From assembly GCF_012974865.1 (NCBI RefSeq), contig NZ_CP043633.1, forward strand, positions 3,676,083-3,740,082: 64,000 bases of DNA, written 5' to 3'. The notes beneath the pieces were generated by a model that saw only the letters and a program-made list of their open reading frames with translations, did not search any database and was not told the origin of the DNA. Positions 8,140 to 16,777 of the stretch are shown piece after piece. How positions within the stretch are numbered: position 1 is the stretch's first letter; each line of letters begins with the position of its first letter. This DNA is from Nonlabens sp. Ci31. Lineage in GTDB: Bacteria > Bacteroidota > Bacteroidia > Flavobacteriales > Flavobacteriaceae. The position numbers were made by a program, and so were the translations under genes.

Positions 8140-8829
8140 ATGAGAAAAGAAGTAGGAGAAAAAGGTTGGAACGATTTAAAAACCAACGATAGCTGGGCGA
8201 CCTTTAAGATTTTATCTGAATTTGTAATGGGATTTGAACGCATGAGCCGTATAGGTCCTTGTGTCTCTATATTTGGTAGTGCCCGATTAAAACCAGATAA
8301 TGAATACTATCAACTCGCGACAGAAATAGCTGGAAAAATTGTAGAAAATGGTTACGGGGTGATTACCGGCGGCGGCCCTGGAATTATGGAAGCAGGTAAT
8401 AAAGGAGCGCACCTTGCTGGAGGAACTTCTGTAGGATTAAATATTGCATTGCCATTTGAGCAACATGACAACCCGTATATCGACAGCGATAAAAGTCTTG
8501 ATTTTGACTACTTTTTTGCTCGTAAAGTAATGTTTGTCAAGTATTCTCAGGGATTTGTAGTCATGCCAGGCGGATTTGGAACACTGGACGAGTTGTTTGA
8601 AGCGATCACTCTTATTCAAACTAATAAAATAGCTAAATTCCCTATCATTCTTGTAGGTACCGAATTCTGGAGCGGTTTATTGGAGTGGATAAAAGGAACA
8701 CTAGACAAGAAATTCTTTACCGTTTCTCCAAATGATATTGATCTTTTACATGTTGTAGACACCAGCGATGAAGCTGTAGCTATTATTAATGAATTTTATG
8801 AAAAGTATAGTTTGAGTCCTAATTTTTAG
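8140..8829 (+). CDS. LOG-family nucleotide phosphoribohydrolase (TIGR00730)
   Basis: The 229-residue product has the two hallmark motifs of the family: GGGPGIMEAGNKGA (about residues 85-98) and PGGFGTLDE (about 147-155), which form the nucleotide site. LOG proteins cleave nucleoside 5'-monophosphates, releasing the base and ribose 5-phosphate. In plants this activates cytokinins, while in most bacteria the substrate is a purine nucleotide. The Rossmann-like fold is complete. It is a single gene, divergent from the SprT-like gene, with an AT-rich 187-bp spacer in which no clear promoter was assigned. Confidence 0.88.
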   Translation: MRKEVGEKGWNDLKTNDSWATFKILSEFVMGFERMSRIGPCVSIFGSARLKPDNEYYQLATEIAGKIVENGYGVITGGGPGIMEAGNKGAHLAGGTSVGLNIALPFEQHDNPYIDSDKSLDFDYFFARKVMFVKYSQGFVVMPGGFGTLDELFEAITLIQTNKIAKFPIILVGTEFWSGLLEWIKGTLDKKFFTVSPNDIDLLHVVDTSDEAVAIINEFYEKYSLSPNF

Positions 8830-8960
8830 AAAAATTAAAATATAAAGCTGCATTTTGTGTTATCTATAAATACCATGCTTTAATATTTCTACAAACCGTA
8901 AAATGGAGTTTTTTTAACTGCTAATTATTCCCTAATCCAGCAAAAGCAAATCTTATATAA

Positions 8961-11786
8961 ATGATTAAAAAGCTCGCGCTCTTATTGCTTTTGTTTTCCA
9001 GTTTCCTGCACGCGCAGCACAAAACACAAATTATCGCTCATTTAGACAGCGATAAGGATGTACTTACCATAAATCAAAAACTAGAGATCTATAACAATAG
9101 TGATGTCACCTGGGATCATATCATGCTGCTGGATTGGGCAAATGCCTTTTCTTCTAATCAGACGCCACTAGCCACCAGATTTGCAGAAGATTTTAAGAAT
9201 AGATTTCAGTTTGCCATTGATGAAGATCGAGGCAGTACTACCTTTACTGCAACTGATAGTCTTACTAATGATTACCGACTGGAACGATTAAAAGGACATC
9301 AGGATATCATCAAACTTTATTTTAAAAAGCCGTTACCTGCTGGAGCGACTCGTGAGGTGGAAATCAACTACGCAGTTAAAATTCCCGAAGACGACTTTAC
9401 CGGTTATGGTAAAAGCTCCAATGGAGAGTATTCTTTAAAATATTGGTATTTACATCCTGCACCTTTTATAGAGGGTAAATGGGATTATTATTCACACAAG
9501 GATCTGGACGATTTTTATGGCGCTCCTATGGATTTCTCCGTCTCTCTTCATTTACCAGTGACCCATCGCGCCATAAGCAGCTTGACAACCGGATTAGAAA
9601 CAAAACAAACCCAGCGCAACAGCTATTTATTTACAGGAGAACAACTGGATGCTGCTGTATTACACCTAGTGCGCAACACCGATGCTTTTAAAACTTATAG
9701 CGTTCCTGGAATTAATGTTATTACCGATATAGAAGACTTGGATGTACCACTAGAAATGAAAGTCATTTTTAACGATAGAATTGCTAGCTTTTTACAAAGT
9801 AGATTAGGGAGTTTTCCTGAAAAAGATCTCTTCGTCTCCGACCGGTACTACCGTGAAAATCCAGTTTATGGATTGAGCTCTTTGCCTAGTTTTATAAATC
9901 CGTTCCCGGCTGGTTTTACTTATGAGATAAAGATGTTAAAGACCTTATCTCGTAAATGGGTGGAAAGAGGTATTCACGTAAATCCTAGAGAAGAAGCCTG
10001 GGTAAAACAATCTATCATGATTTATTTAATGATGGAATACCAGCAGTTGTATTATCCTGACCTAAAAATAGGCGGCAAACTCAGTGACGTATGGGGAATA
10101 AGAGGCTTTAATGTCGCCCAACTTAAGTTTAACGAAAGCTATCCTTTATTATATTTAAACAGCGCTAGACTTAATCTCGATGAAGCCATTAACACCCCTG
10201 CAGATCAACTTGTTAAGTACAATCAGCAATTAGGAATGCCTTTTAAGGCTGCTATAGGACTCCGCTTTTTAAACGATTACTTAGGAGATGACAGTCTGGA
10301 AAAATCGATTAGGGCCTTTTATTTAGAAAACCAACAAGGACGTACGAAGGCTTCTGTTTTCAGACATATACTGGATAAAAATGCGTCTAAAAATACCGAC
10401 TGGTTTTTTGATGACTATATCACCACTCATAAAAGGCTGGATTGGAAAATCAATCAAGTTAAAAAGACAGCCGATTCCGTATTCTTTAGAATAAAAAACA
10501 AATCCCAACTCCAGATTCCAGTACCCGTCTATTTACTGGATAAAGATAGTATTATTACTAAGAAATGGATTGAAGGAGTCAAGGAAGATAGTTTGATTTC
10601 GCTTCCGCGAAAGCGTGCTAATAGGATAGCCATCAACTATGAACAACTAATTGCAGAATTTAATCCTCGTGATAATTATAAAACATTAAAAGGTTTTCCT
10701 TCTTTAAACAGACCTTTAGAATTTAGGTTGTTCAAGGATGTGGAAGACCCAGAGCGATCACAAGTATTTTTAATGCCTGACGTAGAGTTTAATATTTATG
10801 ACGGACTTACGCTGGGAACTCGTTTTTACAATGGTAATTTACTCCCTAAACCTGCACGCTACAGTATCAAACCTGGTTATGGAACTAATTCTAATAGACT
10901 GGTTGGCTCTATAAGTTTTGGGTATGCCCATCCCGTACAGAACCGTGACGAACGTTTATACGAAGTGAAGTACGGAGTAAGTGCCAACACATTTTCCTAT
11001 GCTGACGACTTATTGTACCGACGTGCAAGTGGCTGGCTACAATTTAACTACAGGCCAAAAGACTTGCGCAAAAATAAAAGACAAAGTCTTAGCTTTAGAA
11101 ATATATATGTAGATCGCGACCGTGATCCATTAAACTCTGTAAATGAACCCGACTATAATGTCTTTTCTATAAATTATTCACAATCTGATGATAATCTCAA
11201 ACGCGTTTTTAATTACCATATAGGTACTGAAGTATCAAGTAACTTTACTAAAGCCACCTATAGATTGCGATGGCGCAAATTATTTAAAGATAACAGACAG
11301 TTAGATTTCAGAGTTTTTGGTGGTGCATTTCTAACGAACAATTCTCAGGCGAGTGGCAACTTTTTTTCCTTTGCATTGGATCGTCCAACAGATTATTTAT
11401 TTGATTATAATTATTATGGTAGATCAGAAGACAGCGGTCTTTTTTCACAACAGCTAGTCGTTGCCGAAGGAGGTTTTAAATCCCAACTAGAGCCTGCTTT
11501 TGCAAATGAATGGATAACCACTGCAAACGCTTCATACAGTATATGGAATTATATTCATGCTTATGGAGATATAGGTTTTGTAAAAAACAAAGGTCGCGAT
11601 GCAAAATTTGTTTATGATTCTGGTATAAGATTGAACTTTTTACAGGATTATTTTGAACTTTATTTCCCCATATACAGCAATAATGGATGGGAAATAGCAC
11701 AAGATAATTACGATGAAAAAATACGTTTTATTGTCACTTTGGATATCAACACTTTTGTAAAACTTTTTACCAGGCGTTGGTACTAG
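8961..11786 (+). CDS. M1-peptidase-like outer-membrane protein lacking the zinc site
   Basis: The 941-residue product starts with a signal peptide (MIKKLALLLLLFSSFLHAQ). The N-terminal ~500 residues have the layout of an M1 aminopeptidase: a beta-rich lobe, then a helical domain with YEIKMLKTLSRKWVERG and a later WVKQSIMIYLMMEYQQLYYP segment. No HExxH zinc motif is present anywhere, so peptidase activity is unlikely. The last ~330 residues alternate polar and aromatic strands and end in RRWY, consistent with an outer-membrane beta-barrel. Flavobacteria commonly carry such proteins, but I know of no defined role. A one-mismatch copy of the palindrome at 10600-10615 encodes part of SLPRKRANR. 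The gene is followed closely by a promoter for the E1 gene. Confidence 0.75.
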   Translation: MIKKLALLLLLFSSFLHAQHKTQIIAHLDSDKDVLTINQKLEIYNNSDVTWDHIMLLDWANAFSSNQTPLATRFAEDFKNRFQFAIDEDRGSTTFTATDSLTNDYRLERLKGHQDIIKLYFKKPLPAGATREVEINYAVKIPEDDFTGYGKSSNGEYSLKYWYLHPAPFIEGKWDYYSHKDLDDFYGAPMDFSVSLHLPVTHRAISSLTTGLETKQTQRNSYLFTGEQLDAAVLHLVRNTDAFKTYSVPGINVITDIEDLDVPLEMKVIFNDRIASFLQSRLGSFPEKDLFVSDRYYRENPVYGLSSLPSFINPFPAGFTYEIKMLKTLSRKWVERGIHVNPREEAWVKQSIMIYLMMEYQQLYYPDLKIGGKLSDVWGIRGFNVAQLKFNESYPLLYLNSARLNLDEAINTPADQLVKYNQQLGMPFKAAIGLRFLNDYLGDDSLEKSIRAFYLENQQGRTKASVFRHILDKNASKNTDWFFDDYITTHKRLDWKINQVKKTADSVFFRIKNKSQLQIPVPVYLLDKDSIITKKWIEGVKEDSLISLPRKRANRIAINYEQLIAEFNPRDNYKTLKGFPSLNRPLEFRLFKDVEDPERSQVFLMPDVEFNIYDGLTLGTRFYNGNLLPKPARYSIKPGYGTNSNRLVGSISFGYAHPVQNRDERLYEVKYGVSANTFSYADDLLYRRASGWLQFNYRPKDLRKNKRQSLSFRNIYVDRDRDPLNSVNEPDYNVFSINYSQSDDNLKRVFNYHIGTEVSSNFTKATYRLRWRKLFKDNRQLDFRVFGGAFLTNNSQASGNFFSFALDRPTDYLFDYNYYGRSEDSGLFSQQLVVAEGGFKSQLEPAFANEWITTANASYSIWNYIHAYGDIGFVKNKGRDAKFVYDSGIRLNFLQDYFELYFPIYSNNGWEIAQDNYDEKIRFIVTLDINTFVKLFTRRWY
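10600..10615. repeat. Genome palindrome copy 2 (one mismatch, in the M1-like gene)
   Basis: CGCTTCCGCGAAAGCG; encodes part of LPRKR, a different frame from most copies. Confidence 0.8.
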
Positions 11787-11793
11787 CTTTGCC

Positions 11794-11825
11794 TTTGTAA
11801 TTCGCAGGTTAAAAACGTACCTTTG
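11794..11825 (+). promoter_or_regulatory. Bacteroidetes-type promoter of the E1 dehydrogenase gene
   Basis: TTTG at 11794-11797 and TACCTTTG at 11818-11825 are separated by 20 bp, matching the -33/-7 consensus (TTTG, TAnnTTTG). The ATG at 11831 lies five bases beyond the box. Transcription would start at or within a few bases of the start codon, giving a leaderless or nearly leaderless mRNA. Confidence 0.7.
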
Positions 11826-11830
11826 CTATA

Positions 11831-14257
11831 ATGGAAAAAGTAATGCAAAACTCAGTAAAAGAATCGCAACAACTAGCTAAAGAAGACTTCAAAGAAGAAC
11901 TTATTAAGGATTACAAAATTGCTGTTACCAGTAGAGAATGCAGTCTGTTAGGGCGTCGTGAAGTTCTTACCGGTAAAGCAAAGTTCGGAATTTTCGGAGA
12001 CGGAAAAGAGCTGCCGCAATTAGCTTGGGCAAGATCCTTTGAAAATGGGGATTTTAGAAGTGGTTATTATCGCGATCAGACATTTATGATGGCCATAGGA
12101 GAACTTACTATACAACAGTTTTTTGCAGGACTCTACGGTAATACCGACATTAATGAGGAGCCTATGAGTGCTGGACGTCAGATGGGAGGCCATTTTTCTA
12201 CACACAGCTTAAATGAAGATGGAACCTGGAAAAGACTGATAGATCAGAAGAACTCCAGTGCAGACATCTCTCCTACCGCTGGACAAATGCCTAGATTATT
12301 AGGTCTTGCACAAGCATCTAAAGTATACCGACACAACAACCTTATTGCAGAAGATAACGGTTTCTCTAACAAAGGAAATGAAGTTGCTTGGGGAACTATA
12401 GGTAATGCCAGTACAAGTGAAGGTCATTTCTGGGAAACTTTTAATGCTGCGGGTGTACTTCAAGTACCTATGGTCATTAGTGTTTGGGATGATGATTACG
12501 GTATTTCTGTCCACGCCAAACACCAGACCACTAAAGAAAGCATCAGTAAAATTCAAGCTGGTTTTCAAAGAGATGAAGAACACGATGGTTATGAAATCAT
12601 TGTGGTTAAAGGTTGGGACTATGTTGCCCTCGTTGAGGCTTATGAAAAAGCCAGTAAAATTGCTAGAGAAGAGCACGTACCTGTTTTAATTCACGTAGAA
12701 GAACTTACACAACCACAAGGTCACAGTACTAGTGGTTCTCATGAACGATATAAAGATGAAGACCGCCTAAATTGGGAACGTCAATATGACTGTAATGTTC
12801 AATTTAGAAAATGGTTACTCGACAAGGATTTTGCTACAGAAGAAGAGCTTTCTGAAATAGAAAAAGTCATAAAAAAAGAAGTAAGAGAAGGAAAAAAGGC
12901 CGCATGGAATGCCTACCTAAACCCTATTCTTAAAGAGCGCAATGAAGCTATTGAACTCATTAATGCCGTAGCAGCAGTTTCAGAAAATGCTGTTTTTATA
13001 AAACCACTTTCCTCAAAATTGGAGAAAGAAAATGAGCTGTACCGCAAAGATATTTTAGAGGCTGTGAGAAAAACTTTAAGGTTTACTCTTAAAGAAAACC
13101 ACGCTTCTATTACGGCACTGCATACATGGTTGACCAAAAACAAGACAAAAAACCAACAAATATTCAGTAGCTTTTTATTTAGCGAGTCTAAAAGCGCCGC
13201 TATAAATATAGCTGCCGTTGCCCCTATTTATAACGACACTAGTGAAGAAGTAGATGCGCGAGTTATTATGCGCGATAACTTTGATGCTTTATTTGACGCA
13301 CATCCAGAAATCATGGTATTTGGTGAAGATGCCGGGAAAATAGGCGATGTCAACCAAGGTCTTGAAGGCATGCAAGACAAGTATGGTGAGCTACGAGTTT
13401 CTGACACAGGAATTAGAGAAGCTACTATATTAGGTCAAGGAATAGGTCTTGCCATGAGAGGCTTACGTCCTATTGCCGAGATTCAATACCTGGACTATTT
13501 ACTTTATTGCTTGCAATTAATGAGTGATGATCTGGCTACTCTACAGTATCGAAGTGCAGGAAAACAAAAAGCTCCTGTGATTATTAGAACAAGAGGTCAC
13601 AGACTGGAAGGAATATGGCATAGCGGCTCACAAATGGGCGGAATTATTAATCTTGTAAGAGGTATACACGTGCTGGTACCTAGAAATATGACACAAGCAG
13701 CAGGATTTTACAACACGCTTATGGCAAGCGATGAGCCGGCGCTGATTGTAGAATGTTTAAACGGTTATAGACTTAAAGAAAAACTGCCGGCAAATCTTGG
13801 CAAATTTAGAACTGCACTAGGAAAAGTAGAAACCTTAAGGGAAGGAACCGACATAACACTGGTTTCTTATGGCTCTACCCTAAGACTTGTGGATCAAGCG
13901 GCTACTGAATTAGAACGAGCTGGAATAAGCGTAGAGATTATTGATGTTCAATCGCTTTTACCTTTTGATTTAGATCACGAAATACTAGAAAGTGTTAAAA
14001 AAACCAATAGATTGCTTGTCATAGACGAGGATGTACCTGGAGGAGCAAGTGCTTATATTTTACATAAAACTGTAGACACGCAACATGCATGGCCGCATCT
14101 GGATAGCAAACCACAGTGTCTTACGGCACAACCTCACAGACCTGCATATGGTAGTGATGGCGATTACTTTTCTAAGCCTAGTGCAGATGATATTTTTGAT
14201 AAGGTGTATGAAATAATGCATGAAGTAAATCCTTCTAAATTCCCGAAGCACAGATAG
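11831..14257 (+). CDS. 2-oxoacid dehydrogenase E1, alpha and beta subunits fused
   Basis: The 808-residue protein joins a thiamine-diphosphate-dependent alpha domain (about 30-400) to a transketolase-like beta domain (about 465-800). The alpha part shows GYYRDQTFMMAIG, the MGGHFSTHS loop and GNASTSEGHFWETFNAAG. The beta part shows MVFGEDAGKIGDVNQG and the C-terminal DVQSLLPFD segment. Such fusions in Bacteroidetes are usually annotated as branched-chain (2-oxoisovalerate) dehydrogenase E1. This component decarboxylates the 2-oxoacid and transfers the acyl group to the lipoyl E2. No E2 or E3 gene is adjacent, so the complex partners lie elsewhere. The substrate is inferred from the family. Confidence 0.88.
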   Translation: MEKVMQNSVKESQQLAKEDFKEELIKDYKIAVTSRECSLLGRREVLTGKAKFGIFGDGKELPQLAWARSFENGDFRSGYYRDQTFMMAIGELTIQQFFAGLYGNTDINEEPMSAGRQMGGHFSTHSLNEDGTWKRLIDQKNSSADISPTAGQMPRLLGLAQASKVYRHNNLIAEDNGFSNKGNEVAWGTIGNASTSEGHFWETFNAAGVLQVPMVISVWDDDYGISVHAKHQTTKESISKIQAGFQRDEEHDGYEIIVVKGWDYVALVEAYEKASKIAREEHVPVLIHVEELTQPQGHSTSGSHERYKDEDRLNWERQYDCNVQFRKWLLDKDFATEEELSEIEKVIKKEVREGKKAAWNAYLNPILKERNEAIELINAVAAVSENAVFIKPLSSKLEKENELYRKDILEAVRKTLRFTLKENHASITALHTWLTKNKTKNQQIFSSFLFSESKSAAINIAAVAPIYNDTSEEVDARVIMRDNFDALFDAHPEIMVFGEDAGKIGDVNQGLEGMQDKYGELRVSDTGIREATILGQGIGLAMRGLRPIAEIQYLDYLLYCLQLMSDDLATLQYRSAGKQKAPVIIRTRGHRLEGIWHSGSQMGGIINLVRGIHVLVPRNMTQAAGFYNTLMASDEPALIVECLNGYRLKEKLPANLGKFRTALGKVETLREGTDITLVSYGSTLRLVDQAATELERAGISVEIIDVQSLLPFDLDHEILESVKKTNRLLVIDEDVPGGASAYILHKTVDTQHAWPHLDSKPQCLTAQPHRPAYGSDGDYFSKPSADDIFDKVYEIMHEVNPSKFPKHR

Positions 14258-14261
14258 GAAT

Positions 14262-15125
14262 ATGAGTAAAGATGACAAGCATATTTCCAGTAAATGGAGG
14301 CGTAAAATTCATGAAGTCATTTATGAAGCAGACACCTCTGCTGGTAAGCTCTTTGATATTGTTCTCTTAGTAATCATCATCATCAGCCTGGTATTAGTGA
14401 TGGTGGAAAGCGTACCGAATTTAGGAGCAAAATATGCGGAGGAATTTATCCTTGCAGAGTGGATCATTACCATCTTCTTTACCATAGAGTACGCCCTCAG
14501 AATCATATCTATTAATAAACCGGCTAAATACATTTTCAGTTTTTTCGGTATTATCGACTTATTATCTACCATACCGCTGTATCTCACATTTTTCTTTGGC
14601 GGTCTGAATGCCTTGCTAGCTGTGAGGTCTTTAAGATTACTTAGAATTTTCAGAATTTTGAAGATCACACGTTATATAGGTGAGGCAGACAAACTGACTA
14701 AAGCTATTAAATCCAGCGGCCCTAAAATTGCTGTTTTCTTATTTGCCGTATTGGTCGTTTCCATCATCATGGGAACAGTGATGTATCTCGTAGAAGGTCC
14801 AGAAAGTGGTTTTGTTAGTATCCCAGCATCTATTTACTGGTGTATTGTGACACTGACCACAGTAGGTTTTGGAGATATTGCACCAGTAACACCATTCGGA
14901 CAGTTTCTAGCTACTATAATCATGATCATGGGTTATGGAATCATAGCCGTTCCAACAGGAATCGTTAGTGCTGAGTACTCTCAGGGTAAGAAAAAAGAAG
15001 ACACTCCTCCAGAAGCTACTAATTACCATCATGTCAATACACAAACGTGTCAAAATTGTCATTCCGCAAAACATCAAGACGGTTCTCACTTTTGCCATAA
15101 CTGTGGAAATCCCTTAGATGACTAA
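14262..15125 (+). CDS. Voltage-gated-type K+ channel with C-terminal zinc ribbon
   Basis: The 287-residue product has six membrane segments. S4 carries regularly spaced Arg residues (RSLRLLRIFRILKITR), and the pore loop has the selectivity filter TVGFGD, a variant of TVGYGD. The N-terminus (about 1-22) is basic. After S6 the tail ends in a zinc ribbon with two pairs, CQNC and CHNC (about residues 262-283), perhaps for assembly or regulation. The last codons overlap the miaA start by 8 bp, so the two are probably co-transcribed. The stop of the E1 gene is only a few bases upstream, which makes a continuous E1-channel-miaA transcript likely. K+ selectivity follows from the filter. Confidence 0.88.
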   Translation: MSKDDKHISSKWRRKIHEVIYEADTSAGKLFDIVLLVIIIISLVLVMVESVPNLGAKYAEEFILAEWIITIFFTIEYALRIISINKPAKYIFSFFGIIDLLSTIPLYLTFFFGGLNALLAVRSLRLLRIFRILKITRYIGEADKLTKAIKSSGPKIAVFLFAVLVVSIIMGTVMYLVEGPESGFVSIPASIYWCIVTLTTVGFGDIAPVTPFGQFLATIIMIMGYGIIAVPTGIVSAEYSQGKKKEDTPPEATNYHHVNTQTCQNCHSAKHQDGSHFCHNCGNPLDD

Positions 15126-16035
15126 GAAAACTCTTTTATGTATTGTTGGCCCTACTGGTATAGGAAAGACAGCTTTGAGTATCGCTTTCGCGAAAGCTTA
15201 TAACACTTCCATTATCTCGTCAGATTCCAGACAGTTTTATAAAGAAATGACTATTGGGACAGCTGTTCCAGAAAAAGAAGAGCTGGAGGCGGCACCACAT
15301 TATTTTATTCAAGATAGAAGCATTCACGAAGACTATTCGGTAGGGGATTTTGAGCGAGATGTAATGAAAAAATTACCAGATCTTTTTAAAGAGAATGATC
15401 TTGTTGTCATGGTAGGAGGTAGTGCGCTATATGAAAAAGCAGTGACTCATGGCCTTGATGCGCTTCCAGACGTACCGCTTGAAATTCAAGAAGAATTGAA
15501 GGAAAAGTTAGAAATTAAAGGTGTTTTTTGGCTGCAAGAAGAATTGAAAAAAAACGATCCAGAATATTTTGAAACGGTAGACATTCACAATACACATAGA
15601 CTGCTTAGAGCGATAGGTATCTTTCGCGCAAGCGGTAAAAAGATGAGTGAATTAAGAACAGGAAAAGCCCAAGAAAGAAACTTTAATATCCTTAAAATAG
15701 GCCTAGAAGCTGATCGTGAAGATCTTTATGACCGCATCAACCATCGTGTAGATGTCATGTTGGAAAGAGGTCTTGAAAAAGAAGCCCAAGAACTCAAAGA
15801 CCACAAAGAGTTAAACGCATTACAGACCGTAGGCTATAAGGAATTCTTTGAATATTTTGCAGGAACATGCGATTTTACAGAAGCTGTAAGACTTATAAAA
15901 CGCAATACCCGTCGATTTGCAAAACGACAGCTTACTTGGTACCGCAAAGACGAGAGCGTTACTTGGTATCACTACAAAACTCGCCATACAGAGATAGTAG
16001 AGCGAGTGAGTGAACAACTTATGGATGTACGATAG
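15118..16035 (+). CDS. miaA: tRNA dimethylallyltransferase
   Basis: MiaA adds a dimethylallyl group to N6 of A37 in tRNAs reading codons that start with U. The 305-residue protein has the P-loop GPTGIGKT (residues 9-16), the family motif SSDSRQFYKEMTIGT, the GGSALYEKA segment and the C-terminal NTRRFAKRQLTWYR signature. A palindrome copy at 15183-15198 sits just after the P-loop and encodes AFAKA. Here the native family sequence is already similar (ALAK), so the motif has been accommodated. The gene converges with rprY, leaving four bases between the stops and no terminator hairpin. Confidence 0.95.
   Translation: MTKKTLLCIVGPTGIGKTALSIAFAKAYNTSIISSDSRQFYKEMTIGTAVPEKEELEAAPHYFIQDRSIHEDYSVGDFERDVMKKLPDLFKENDLVVMVGGSALYEKAVTHGLDALPDVPLEIQEELKEKLEIKGVFWLQEELKKNDPEYFETVDIHNTHRLLRAIGIFRASGKKMSELRTGKAQERNFNILKIGLEADREDLYDRINHRVDVMLERGLEKEAQELKDHKELNALQTVGYKEFFEYFAGTCDFTEAVRLIKRNTRRFAKRQLTWYRKDESVTWYHYKTRHTEIVERVSEQLMDVR
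15183..15198. repeat. Genome palindrome copy 3 (in miaA)
   Basis: Perfect 14-bp core GCTTTCGCGAAAGC at 15184-15197; encodes AFAKA. Confidence 0.95.
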
Positions 16036-16039
16036 CTAT

Positions 16040-16756
16040 TTAATAATCTACTTGATCCTTAACTAACAGACGGAATCCTTCTCCGTGAATGTTAACGATT
16101 TCTACATTATCATCTTCTTTAAGATATTTACGCAACTTTGCAATATAAACATCCATTGATCTTGAAGTGAAATAATTATCATCTCTCCATATTTTTGTAA
16201 GTGCTAATTCACGAGGCATTAAATCGTTAAGGTGTAAGGCTAGTAAACGCAGTAATTCATTTTCTTTAGGGGAAAGTTTAATAGGTGATTTATCACCTAC
16301 AGAAAGAAATCTAAGCTTAGAGTTGAGGTGAAAGTTTCCTATCTGGAATTCAAATTCCTTAGAATCAGCAATGCTGTCTTGACCTTTACGTTGCATGATC
16401 GCTCTGATCTTCATAAGAAGAACCTCACTATCAAATGGTTTATTTAGGTAATCATCTGCACCTACTTTATAACCTCTTAATACATCTTCTTTCATCGCCT
16501 TAGCAGTTAAAAAAATAATTGGCACCTCTTCATTTTTTTCTCTGATCTCTTTTGCTAGAGTAAACCCATCCTTATAAGGCATCATGACATCTAGAATACA
16601 AAGATCATAATTATCCTTTTTGAATTTCTCAAAACCTTCCATACCGTTTTTTGCATGGGTGACATCAAAGTCATTCATTAAAAGATAGTCTTTCAATACT
16701 GTTCCGAAATTCGGGTCGTCCTCTACTAAGAGTATTTTTTTGTTTTCAGTTTCCAT
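16040..16756 (-). CDS. rprY: OmpR-family response regulator, RprY-like
   Basis: The 238-residue cytoplasmic regulator has a receiver domain (about 5-120) with the acidic pocket VEDD and phospho-acceptor Asp56 in LCILDVMMP, Thr in LTAKA and Lys in LNKPFDSE. A winged-helix DNA-binding domain (about 140-233) follows, with TSRSMDVYIAKLRKYL as recognition helix region. It directly follows the histidine kinase gene, 21 bp apart, so the pair forms one operon. The pair resembles the RprX/RprY system of Bacteroides; the signal is unknown. It is convergent with miaA. Confidence 0.9.
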   Translation of the reverse strand: METENKKILLVEDDPNFGTVLKDYLLMNDFDVTHAKNGMEGFEKFKKDNYDLCILDVMMPYKDGFTLAKEIREKNEEVPIIFLTAKAMKEDVLRGYKVGADDYLNKPFDSEVLLMKIRAIMQRKGQDSIADSKEFEFQIGNFHLNSKLRFLSVGDKSPIKLSPKENELLRLLALHLNDLMPRELALTKIWRDDNYFTSRSMDVYIAKLRKYLKEDDNVEIVNIHGEGFRLLVKDQVDY

Positions 16757-16777
16757 AAGTAATTAATTAATTTAAAT

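Noticed and set aside
15620..15635. TCTTTCGCGCAAGCGG in miaA as another palindrome copy
   Set aside because: It breaks the symmetry at two positions and encodes a native family segment (IFRASGK), so it is probably chance resemblance.
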